Source: Nissolia schottii (lineage: Eukaryota > Streptophyta > Magnoliopsida > Fabales > Fabaceae). Taken from it: DNA of 64,000 nucleotides. The notes under the pieces are model-generated. The model was given only the letters and a program-made list of their open reading frames with translations, made no database searches and was not told the origin of the DNA. The position numbers and the translations under genes are program-made. The first letter of the stretch is position 1. Every line of letters begins with the position of its first letter. Location: NCBI GenBank assembly GCA_003254905.1, contig QANU01014997.1, positions 124,001 to 188,000 of the forward strand. Direction: 5' to 3'. This document shows positions 36,901-48,900 of the stretch, piece after piece.

Positions 36901-39900
36901 GGTTTTCCGGGCCAGATTCTGCATCGGACATGGTTCTATGCTGTTCTTCCTCAAGAGTGCTATTGTCCCAGAACAGAAACTGACATTCATTTTGCTTCTT
37001 CTCCCCTTGAATTTCAGTTTTTGAGTAGAAAGGTTTGTCCTCATAGAATGTGACATCCATAGAATGATAGAATTTTTTGGTAGAGGGAGAATAGCATTTG
37101 TAACCCTTGTGGTTTGGTGAGTAGCCCAAGAAAATGCAAGGTATGGATGTAGGGTCAAATTTGCTTTGGTTGGGTTGGTGATTATGGACAAAGGCAGAGC
37201 ACCCAAAAATTTTGAGTGGGATATGTGTGAAAAGCCGAGTGATTGGGAATATGGTTTGAAGGGTAGAGTGTGGTGTGTTATATTTTAGGATTTTGGAGGG
37301 CATTCGGTTGATGAGGTAAGTGGAAGTGGCTGTGACGACAGAATCTCCGCAAAACTGTGATGGGACATTAGTGGCAAGCAACAAGGATTGAGTAACTTCC
37401 AGAAGATGACAGTACTTACGTTCCGCAACCCCATTCCGTTGTGGGGTGTTGACGTATGAGCTCTTATGTTTATGGCTTTTGGGAGCCATGTTGGTGTGTA
37501 GGTGGTGATTTTAATGTGGCGAGATCGCCAAATGAGATATTAGGTGGACGGAGCCTTACTCTTTAGGTATGTGAGGTTCCAATGCTTTTATCCTGGATTG
37601 TGGTCTAAAGGATCTGCCTCCTTCTAATGCTAACTTCACTTGGTTGGTTGATAGGGATCATACGTGTCTTTTCTGCTTGACAAATTTCTTCCCTCGTTGC
37701 TTGGTAGGATGTATTTCCCAGATCTAGTTCAAGAAATTTTTGTTTTCTGCAAGTTTCTGATCATTTTCTTAATATTTTTGAGTCGTGCAAGATCATATGA
37801 GGACAAACACCTTTTAGATTAGAGAACTTGTGGTTGGATCATAGGTCTTTTGTACATTTTGTTAGAGATATTCGGGTTAAGTTCAAGGGTGCGAAGATTT
37901 TTAATTATGTGTTGTGAATTCAGAATTAGTTACACATCTGTTTTTGCACTGTCATATGGCTGACTCCTTATGGAATTTTGTTTGGTATCTTTGATGAGTG
38001 TTGGGTGTGCCGACCTTAGATAAAATCTTTTTGACAAGTTATGTTTGATTTGGGAATGGGGGAAGAAGCCAATTATTTTTGCTATTGTTTGGTGTATCTG
38101 GTTAGAGCGCAATTCCCACATCTTTGGTGACAAATTTTCTTTTAAGCATGTTCTTCGGGGTAGGAGTAAGTGTCTAGCTTCAATTTGGTGTTAAGCACAT
38201 AATTTTTTTAGAGGATTTTCCTTCTCGGATATGTTGAGAGATTGGAAAGCGTTACTTCATTGGTAGATTTTTTGGTTTGTTCTTGTTTTTGTATAGAGGA
38301 ACTCTTGTCCTCCTCCTTATGTATCTTCTTCTCTTATCAATACAGTTCTTTTATCAATAAAAGGGGTAAAATGCCTTAAAAGAGAAGTTAAAATGATGGA
38401 ATTGGGATGTGTAAGGTGTTATAAAAGTAAAGAAAGGAGTAATTCTTAAAGAGATTGAGGCCTTATGTAGTTTTGACATGGATAGCCTCCTCTCTAGTGA
38501 AAATTAATTAAAGAAGGCCTCTTTACTTAATGATTTTGAGGAGATTTTGTTGAAAGAAAAAAAAAAGTTGGAGGTAAAATGCTTAGATCCAATTGGCGAA
38601 GGAGGGAGATGTTTTAAAGGATTGGCCTCGTTCTAATGCTAACTTCACTTGGTTGATTAATAGGGATCATGCGATGTCTTCTTTGCTTGACAAATTTCTT
38701 TCCCTCATTGCTTGGGATGATGTCCTCCCAAATCTAGCTCAAGAAATTTTCTTTTCTTCAAGTTTATGATCATTTTCTTAATATTTTCGAGTCATGCAAG
38801 ATTATATGGGGACCAACACCTTTTAAATTTGAGAACATGTGGTTGGATCATAGGTCTTCTGTACCTTTTGTGAGAGATATTTGGGTTAAGATGTTCAAGG
38901 GTGGGAAGGTTTTAAATTATGTGTGGTGTAAATTAAGAATCGGTTACACACATGTTTTTGCACTGTCATATGGCTGGCTACTTATGGAATTTTTTGTTTG
39001 GTACCTGTGATGAGTGTTGGGCGTGCCTTGCAACCTTAGATCAATTCTTTTTGAGAAATTATGCTGGATTTGGGAATAGGAAAAGGAAGCCAATTATTTT
39101 TGGCAATGTGCTATGTTTGCTACTGTTTAATGTATTTGGTTAGAGCGCAATTCCTGCATCTTTAATGATAATTTTTTTCTCATAGGCATGTTCTTTGGGA
39201 TATGATTAAGTGTTTGGCTACAATCTGGTGTAAAGCACATAATTTGTTTAGAGGACTTTCCTCTCAGATATGTCGAGAAATTGAAATGCCCTACTTCATT
39301 GATAATTTTCTGGTTTGATCTTGTTTTGGTTCAGAGGATCTCTTATCCTTCCACCTAGGTTTCTTCTCCTTGTATCAATACAATTCTTTAATCCTAAAAG
39401 AAAAATTTTAATGCCTTAAAAGCGAAGTTAAAATGATGGAATCGGGATGTGTATGGTGTTATAAAAGTAAGGAAAGGAGAAATTCTTAAAGAATTTGAGA
39501 CCTTGGATGGTTTTGACATGGATGGTCTCCTCTCTAGTGAAAATTAATTAAAGAACCGTCTTACTAAATGATTTTGAGGAGATTTTGTTGAGAAGAAATA
39601 AGCTGGTGGTAAAATACTTAGATCCAATTGGCTAAGGAGGGAGGGCTAACTCTCAGCTTTTTCATAAGGCAACTTTAGGGAGAAAGAGGAAAAGTCTGAT
39701 CAAGGAATTAGAACTTGGGGATGGGCAACTTGTTAGAGAAAGTCGAGCTGTTGCTGAGGAGATCATAAAGTTTTATAGGGATTTGTATTCAGGGAGAACA
39801 CCTCTCGACATTTCGTAGACGGTTTAGAGTGGACTGCTATCACCAAAGATACGCCTTTTTATCGCAGAGAGACCCCCCGTAGAAGAAGAGGAACTAAAGA

Positions 39901-42900
39901 GGACAATTTGGAGTATGGACACACAAAAAGTCTAGGTTCCTGGTCGGTTTACTACTAGGTTTTTGTCAAATGTGTTGGGATATCAATAAATCAAATCTTT
40001 TACTGTGCTTGACAAATTCCATAGAATTGGAAAGGTTGGTGTTAATATTATTTCTATGTTTATTTCTCTGGTTCCATAAAAGGATTGGTTAGACTTAAGG
40101 ATTATAAGCCAATCAGCCTTGTCACTAGTTTGTATAAATTCGCTGCCAAGAATTTTTCTATCTATCTCAATGAGGTTATTGGAGACACTATTTCGGAGAG
40201 GCAAAGTGCTTTTAATGCTGGAAGGCTAATTCTAGATGCTGCCTTGGTGGCTAATGACATGGTTGACGATTTGTTGAAAGTGTCAAGCAATGACTGGCTT
40301 TCAAGTTGGATTTTGAGAAGACTTATGACAAGGTTAGTTGGAATTTTTGGGACAAGATGTTAGAGAGATAAGGGTTTGATCCTAGATGGAGAAATGGAGA
40401 TTTTAGGTTACTGGTTCTTTTTGGGTGATGGTTAACAGTGAGCCAAAAGCTTTGTTTTGTGGTCCCCTTTTTGCTAGTGTTGCTAGAATTCCAAGCCCTC
40501 ATTTCACAACCATAGCCCATCTAGAATGGGTAAGAGCTTAAGTTATAGTATTGGGGATGAAATTAAAGACAAAGGAAGTAACCAGAGTTTATGATGTGAA
40601 TGGGCATTGATAAGGTGGTAGCCATAATCACATGAATCACGATTTGATTCATGTGATTTAATTCAAGTCTTCACGTACTTGATGCATGTCACAGAGTTTT
40701 GTTTTGTCAATGGAATTGCTTGGGGAAGTCAGAATCAAGCTGTAATACCAAGAATCTTGATTCTGCTGTCATGCTGATGATACAAAAGTTGGAGGAATAA
40801 CAAGACAAACTGGCATGCAAATGAACCCAGGCAGTTATGACTGGCTGTCATCAGATTATTTTCACTGGAGAGATTTGCGAATGCGGTGGCCAGAAACAGC
40901 TCTGACATGCCATCATTTTCTGCCTTGATGGATATATGAAGCAAACCAGCAATTAGGGTGTAGATATCTGTGGCTACTCCAGCTACATCAAGCCTGCAGT
41001 GGTAAGATGATGTTCGACTAAGAGTGTATGTGGTTGAGTGGATTTAGGAAGGAAAGAAATTGGGTGGAAGAAAATTAATTTCCCTTGTTTAAATACCTAA
41101 GGAGAACTAAAGGGCAAGAATGAATAGTAAAAAATTATACATGGGACCCACCTATTTTCTTCTCTTCCACAATCGGGCTGAAATCAGATGGAAATTAGCA
41201 TTCAAACTATGTTTTCCAGTATGACCCCATCTTTCTCGGTTTCATTCTTTCTTCTATGTTATTCCCTGTTTCAACCGCTTCCTAGAAATTAGTCCTACTT
41301 GCTTGAAATTACTCCTGTACACTTGTTGCATAGATATAATAGTAAGATAGATTGTCATCTTATTGTATAATAAATAATGGTGTGTTATAGTAACTTTTTT
41401 ATTTAATATTAATTAATATAATTATTAATATAGATTAAAATGATAAACAAAATGCTTTTTTTTTATGGGAGATAAATGAAATGCTCTTATATAAATATTG
41501 AAGGTTAATTTTTTAATATTTATTTATATTATATTACTTTGATAGAAAAATCTATAAGAAATTTGCATATTTGTGATTAGAATAACATTTTATCATGACA
41601 AAAGGGTAAATGCGTCATTTGACACCATAATCATTTTCTTTCCTTACACTTTTCCACACAAACAAGAGAAAATAGTTCTTCTATTCTCTTTCCTTTCATT
41701 TTCCTTTCATCCAAACATACTTTTGGAAAATAAAAATCCGCTCATTTTCTATCCTCTCAATTTCTTTCCTTTGCCAAACACACTCTTAAAAGTTTTTTGT
41801 GTTGGGGTCAGTTGATGGAATGTGTCTCAGATTTCTAGCTTCGAGTTGAACAGTGGCAGAGGAGAAAGAAACATAAAAGGCGTATGAAAAAATGCATTTT
41901 TTTTTTCTGAATAAAACATCAAATCAGTTCTTAGATTTTGCAGCATCAATCAAATTTGTCTCTATAGTTTCAAATTGATCAAATTCTCCATAGTTGGCAA
42001 ATGTCAATCAAATTAGTCCCTGAAGTAGACATGCAAAAGAAATAACTTGATTGGCATTTGCCAACTATACCGACGAATTTGATCAATTTGAAACTATGGA
42101 GACAAATTTGATTATGCTGCAATATCTAGGGACTGATTTGATGGTTTATTCTTTTTTATTTTCTTGCTAAGTTTTAATTACCATTATGATACAGAGAACA
42201 TGGGCTGCTCAATGCATGAGGTTTTCGCATGGTAGGGTTTGAGGAGGTAGATGTATACATCCTTGCCCTTGTAAACGAAGAGGCTACATCTAGTATTAGA
42301 ACCCGTGACCTCAAGGTCACATGGTTGCAACCTTACCGTTGCGTCAAAGGAAATCAAGAAATTATTCTATTTCTATACTTAAATTTACAATTCTATTATG
42401 TAGAAATATATTTCATTTTATTTTTAATAACCTTGTTTGATAACTCAAAAGGGTATAGATAGGGTGGTGATTGTGAGTATACAAAATTTGGTAGGGCAAC
42501 TAGGTTATTTTTAGAGTAAGCATTCAAGTTCGTCCTTGGAATTGTTAGTATCGGTCAAGTTTGTCCCCAGGTTATGGAAATGGTCATATTAGTTCTTGAT
42601 GTTGCCAAAAACCGATCAAGTTAGTCCTTTGACACCAGTTAAATTAGTCATTCCTAGGAATTAACTTAATCGGCTTTTGGCAACCTCATAGACAAATATT
42701 ACTATTTCCATAACCTGGGGACGAACTTGACTGACGATGACAAACCCATGGACAAACTTGAAGATTTGCTAGTTATTGTTGTGGCTGTTATGGGTGTTGG
42801 AGCAAGTTCAAGTTTGCTGGAATACTAGTACGGTTGGTTGGAGCTTGGAGGTTTGGGTCATGGGCAATGACAATAAATATGAACCGATTAAGATGAATGC

Positions 42901-45900
42901 CCACCTGGAGAGGAGCCAATATGATTTGCTTTCATGGGTTGTTTACTTGTTGTGTGGATATAATGAAGAAGATACTCTCTCCCTTCCTACTTTTATGTTT
43001 AAAATTTTCATGTCTCTATCCCACCATTTGAAATTGGATGACTCATGCCTGAACCTCGTACCTCCATTCATTTCATAATTAGATGACTTTCCACCTTATT
43101 CTTAAATCTGCCATTTGTCCTATAACATCAACTTTTTCTTGCTCTAGTGGACTTAAAGACACTCGGATCATTCTTACTGAGCATTTGTGTCTCATCGGTA
43201 ATAAAAGTTTAGTTAAAGCCGTTCATTGCAAAAGTAATCCTTCTTAACAAGTCTGCAATGTTTATCAAGATAATTCTTTTATATTTTAATTTTAAAACTT
43301 TGGCCATGGGCAAGTTTCCGTAAAATTGAACCAATTTCTGCTTAGTTTCAATGAGATGTAGCAGAGGTGAGGAAAGCAAATTTTTATGTGCGCTATATAT
43401 GGTGCATATGGGATATTATTTTTGGTTCCCTCTCTTTGGTGCTCTGCACATGGTTTGATGGAGTCTCCATATGCTGAGAGATTGACTATTGCTTCTGAGT
43501 GTAAGAGACCATGTCTCAAAGGGGATTACAGTGTACACAAGAAAGAAATATAGGGGCATTGTGGGAAGAGTGAATCAGGTGTGAATCATGTGTGCCCTCT
43601 CAGCCTAACTAACTTGCTGAATCAGCAACTAGGAGCGTGGGAGGTGCTGTGCGGGATGTTGCTGTTGGAAAGGGGGTATATGTTAGGTAGTTGGGGCCTT
43701 GGGGGGAAGAGGGAATTAGGCAAACGTTGGGAATAGACTCTTGGTAGAGATTTGAGCCTCTCTAATGCTCAGAACCTTTATTTATTTTGTTCTCTGGCAA
43801 TGCATAGTCTAATTTTCATTTGATTATGTTCTATTTCCTTCATTATCCAAATACTGGTTCTTCTATTGCTCTGATTGATGGCTTGGTACGTTACACTGAG
43901 TTACTTCCTTTCTTTTTTGTATCTGTTATTTAAGGAGGATTTCTAATCTTCCAGTTTTTTATTTTTTGTATTTCTTGCTCCTTTTCTTGCAGCTGCTTTA
44001 CTGATAAGAATGATAAATGATTTCATACTAATTTGTCAATCAATTTTTGTTCTAGAAGTATCCAGTGCCCCTTGAAGTTTAAGATAGGTGTGAGAAGTTA
44101 GGTGTTTACCTGCATGGGCTGCCTTTTCTCTTTTCTAGGGTAACTCTGTTCCAGTTGTTTCATGTGCTGAACTAAAGTTTATTACCATTCTTGTCTTTTT
44201 TTTATTTCTTTCTTTTGGCTCTTGGTTTGATCACAAATGGTGAATTATGAATATCATGCAATTTCAATTCTCAAATGCAAAATGCGCATACTAATTTGTT
44301 ATATGATACACATGGTTGATAAATACCTGATTTAGGTTCCTAATATTGTTACGAGTGAAACACTTCCCGAGAGACCAGGAGAACCAGACTGTCCAGTGAG
44401 TAGAATTCACTATTATTCTTTCTTTCTCTCCCTTTTTCCTCTTCTAATGCACTGTGCTTTTTCTAATTCATTGAGTCCAATACATTGCAGTACTTTCTCA
44501 AAACTCAGAGATGCAAGTTTGGTTCAAGGTGCAAGTTTAATCATCCAAAGGATTCCTCTGAAAATGCTGATGTTTCTGCCTTACCTGAGAAGCCATCAGA
44601 GCCCCCGTGTGCAGTTAGTTACTTATCTACTACTTTCATATGAGATGAGACATATATCTGTGGCTTAATCTCTTATTTCTCTACAGTTCTATGTGAAGAC
44701 TGGAAGATGTAAATTTGGTGCTGCATGTAAATTCCATCACCCAAAAGACATCCAGATTCAAATGTCTGATGAACTGAGTCTTACTGCTGAACAAACACAT
44801 GCAAATTCCATGATGGAGGGAGCAGCAGGAGATCCACACTATCATAATAGCAAAGGGCTTCCAGTAAGATTGGTACTAATACTCAACAAATTCTTTGTGT
44901 TTATTCTCTGCTGAGATATTGTAGGAGATATTGTAGATATTATATTATTCTATACATATTTATTTTGCTTTATTATGATAAATATGATAAGATTAAGATT
45001 TATTCTAATTTACTTTGTACAAATTAGTATCTATCATTTATTAGGCAAGATTTGCCAAAGGCTTATATAATGTAGCCTGTTGTATAGTATCAATAACACA
45101 TTCAGAAATTCAAAATACTAGGGGTGTCAAAACGGGCCACGGGTCGGGCCAAAAATATGCATATTTTTTAGGCCCGGCTCGTTTATGGTCGGTCTGTGGG
45201 CCTAAACGGGCTGCCCGCCAGCCCGTTTATTTTTTTAAAAAAAAATTAAAAAATTATTAAAAAATTTAAAAAAATTCAAAAAAAAATCAAAAAAATTTAT
45301 TTAAATTTTAAAAAAAAAAATTCACGGGTAAACGGGCCAGCCCGCGGGTCAAACAGGTCGGGCCTAAACGGGCCAGGCTTAAACGGGCCGGTCCAATTTT
45401 TTTTCAAATTTTCGCGGGCCTATTTTTTGCATGTAAAGCCCGTCCATTTAACCGGGAAAATGGGCCGGGCCATTTTGACAGCCCTACAAAATACCTTTAT
45501 ACTATTTTCCCCTGTTCTCATTTCACTTGGTATCAGGGCTCCAGATTTGAAGCCTGAGCCTTCATTGCTAGAAATTTTTTACAGCCTTAATCTTTGTGCT
45601 ACCTTTCGTGGTCTTCCGGCCTTTATTGTTGGGACGTATTTTATTCCCTGTTTATGGCTTTGCCCTGAGTTTCCCAATTTTCTTTCCTTTTTTCACGTTA
45701 TTTCTTCTGACTTGGTACCGTTATTGCTGCCGGCCAACCTTCCGGCAACTGTTTCGATCAACCGACTCCACCACCAGTCTCACCACCCTTAGATTGGCCA
45801 ACTATTTTTGCCTGCCATTTTGTCTTTGATCGTTGCCGAGCTTCTTGGAGCCATTTTCGGCCACCTTTTTACCTTGGCAGATCCTAGAAATTCCAGCAGT

Positions 45901-48900
45901 CAGCTTAATTTGGTCACTTTGGGGAACTCGTATGTAGGGGAGGATGTTCCAGCTCTCCATAGAGATGAGATTGCACACTTACCGACTCTCCTCAAGTCTT
46001 TTAGTAAGCCGTTCGACTCTTGCTCTCTGAACTTGTTCAATAAGAAACTATGTTTGCAATCTTTTAATGCTCCTCATACTGTATATGAGGATTTATGGAT
46101 AGTGGACTCTGGTTCGACTGATCATATGACCTTTCATTTCCCACATTTTACTTCTTATCGTCCCGCCTTGGGCAAACACCACCACAATTGCAGGTTCTGG
46201 TGATGTTGCTCTTGACCCTTCTCTACACTTACCTATTGTACTTGATGTTCCTCAACTTTCCCATAATCTTATTTCTGTGCCAAAACTTATTAAAGAATAA
46301 AATTGTGCGGTAACCTTTTTCCCTTCCCATTGTGTCTTTCAAGATCTTGCCATGGGGAGGACAATTGGAGTTGCTAAGGAACAAGGAGGGTTGTACCATC
46401 TTCTTAATGTGAAAACTGAAGGTGGTGTTAGTCAGAAGATGTTATCCTCTTGTCATAATGTGAATTCGAAATTTCCATCATCACAGGTCTGGTTACATGA
46501 TAGGCGTCTTGGGCATCCTCCTTTTCATATAATTAAATCAATGTTTCCGTCCCTTTTTTCAAAGGAGTCAGTTGAATCTTTTTCTTGTGATGTGTGTCAG
46601 TTTTCAAAACACCACCGTGTGTCTTTTCCACCTAATTCTAATAAAAGTGATGAACCTTTTGCTCTTATTCATTTTGATGTTTGAGGCCCTGCTTCTACTC
46701 GTAACATTTTTGGCACAAAATGGTTTGTTTTATTTATGGACAATTGCACACGAGTCACTTGACTTTTTCTTATGAAAGAAAAATCAGAAGTTTTTCAATT
46801 GTTTGCTCACTTTTATCTTATGATTAAAACACAAGTTGGAAAACCTATTAAGCGTTTACGTTCTGATAATGGTAGGGAATATGTGAATCAATGTTTTTCC
46901 AATTTTGTAAAAGAATTTGGCATTATTCATGAACTTACTTGTGTTGATACCCCCACAACAAAATGGTGTGGCAGAAAAGAAAAAAATAGGCATTTACTAG
47001 AAGTCACTAGGGCTCTTCTATTAAAGATGTCTGTACCTAACTATTATTGGGGTGAGGCTGTTTTAATTGCTACCTATCTTATTAATATGGTGCCTTCTCG
47101 GGTTTTGGGTAATGTTAGTCCTGTTCAATCTATGTTATCACACTTTCCTTTTGCCCCTGTTATGCAAAGTTTACAACCTCGGGTTTTTGGGTGTGTCGCC
47201 TTTGTCCATGTGCATTGTCAACATCGTAACAAACTTGATCCTAGGGCTGTTAAATGCATTTTCTTAGGTTATGCTCTTGATAAGAAACGATACAGATGTT
47301 TCCACCCGTTCGATCATCGTTTGTTTGTCTCCATGGATGTCACCTTTAATGACACTGAGTCTTTAGTCCTCGGCTTCAGGGGGAGAGTCCTTTGGAAGCC
47401 GAGTTGCCATCTCCCATTTCCTTTATTCCTCTCCCGTCATCAAGAGAAATTTCTTTGGAAGCCCCTGGTTCTGCGTCTGATTCTACTCAAAAGATAGTAT
47501 CTTCTGTTACACCATCCGAAGAAGTCAAAAGAAAACCTATTTTTGTGTATCAAAGGAGAAAGAAACCTAACTTGGTCCAACAACAACTCCAAGAGCCTGA
47601 ACGTACATTAAGTATTGAAGGTACTAGTTCTATTCGAGATAATGTTCCTTTAGATATTTGTGAGCCTAACCAAGATGACTTACCAATTGCATTGAGAAAA
47701 GAAAAAAAGGACTTGTGCCAAGTATCCTATTTCTCAATTTTTCTCTTCTAAACAGCTCTCCCTGCAGCACCAGAGTTTTATTGCAGCAATTGATTCCATA
47801 CAAATCCCAACTTCAATACAAGAAGCATTAAAAGATAAGAACTAGGTTCAAGCCATGAATGAGGAAATGAGGGCATTAGAGAAGAATGGAACATGAGAGA
47901 TCACTGATAGACCAGGAGATAAAAGACCAGTGGGATGGATATACACTGTGAAATATAAGTCTAATGGTGCTCTAGATCGATATAAAGCAAGATTAGTCGC
48001 AAAGGGGTACACACAAACATATGGAATTGATTATGAGGAAACTTTCATCATGGTAGCCAAGAGGAACACAATCAGAATCTTGCTCTCTCTTGCATCTCAT
48101 TTTGGATGGGTGTTACATCAGTTCAATGTTAAGAATGCAGAAATTACAGTTTTCAATTTTCTTTGTGAATTGTTTTTGTCTTGCTGTGTAACTAATGCTT
48201 TTGCTAGGTTACAACCTGTGTAAATCTGGTTTCTTCGTTTTTTTACTTTTTCTTTATTATTTATTTATTTATTTATTATCTTTGATTTTTTATAAATTAA
48301 CATGAAGCAAAAGAAGCCCAGGTTTATAAACTAAGTATTCCCGTAAATGGGTTGTTGATTATAACCTATTACCCTGATATTTATTGCCTTAAAGATTTTG
48401 AAAAGCCTGGGTTTTCACTGTACAAATCTCTTCTGACAGGGGGAAGTGGATTGCCCATTCTACATGAAAACTGGAAGGTAAGTATTGGTTTTTGTTAAAT
48501 TGGTTTTTGACATAGTATTCAATGGATTGAAGGTCCCTGAAGTTTTTCATTCATATGAATCAGTTGCAAGTATGGTGCCACTTGCCGCTACAATCATCCT
48601 GACAGGAATGGTATGTATATGATGTTGGTTTTCGTACGTTTCAAGTTCATAAACAATCATTTCACATGGCTGTACTTCGGTGCAGCAATTAATCCACCTA
48701 TTGCTGCATTAGGTTCTTCTGTTTTGACATCCGCAGCTGCTAATCTGAGTATAGGAGTTATAAATCCAGCTGTACCTGTTTATCAAGCTTTTGACCCAAG
48801 GTTGTCAAATCCAATGGTAATGTGGTAGTTGTTTCTTTACTTATTCTTCTAGAGAATTGACTGGTGAAGATTGCAAAGAATGCAACATGACATCTGCTGC

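Noticed and set aside
43560-43800. Possible shared LTR with 50580-50830
   Set aside because: Both have G-rich DNA followed by CTTCTCTAGC/CCTCTCTAATGCT-like phrases, but the match is too weak to call by eye.
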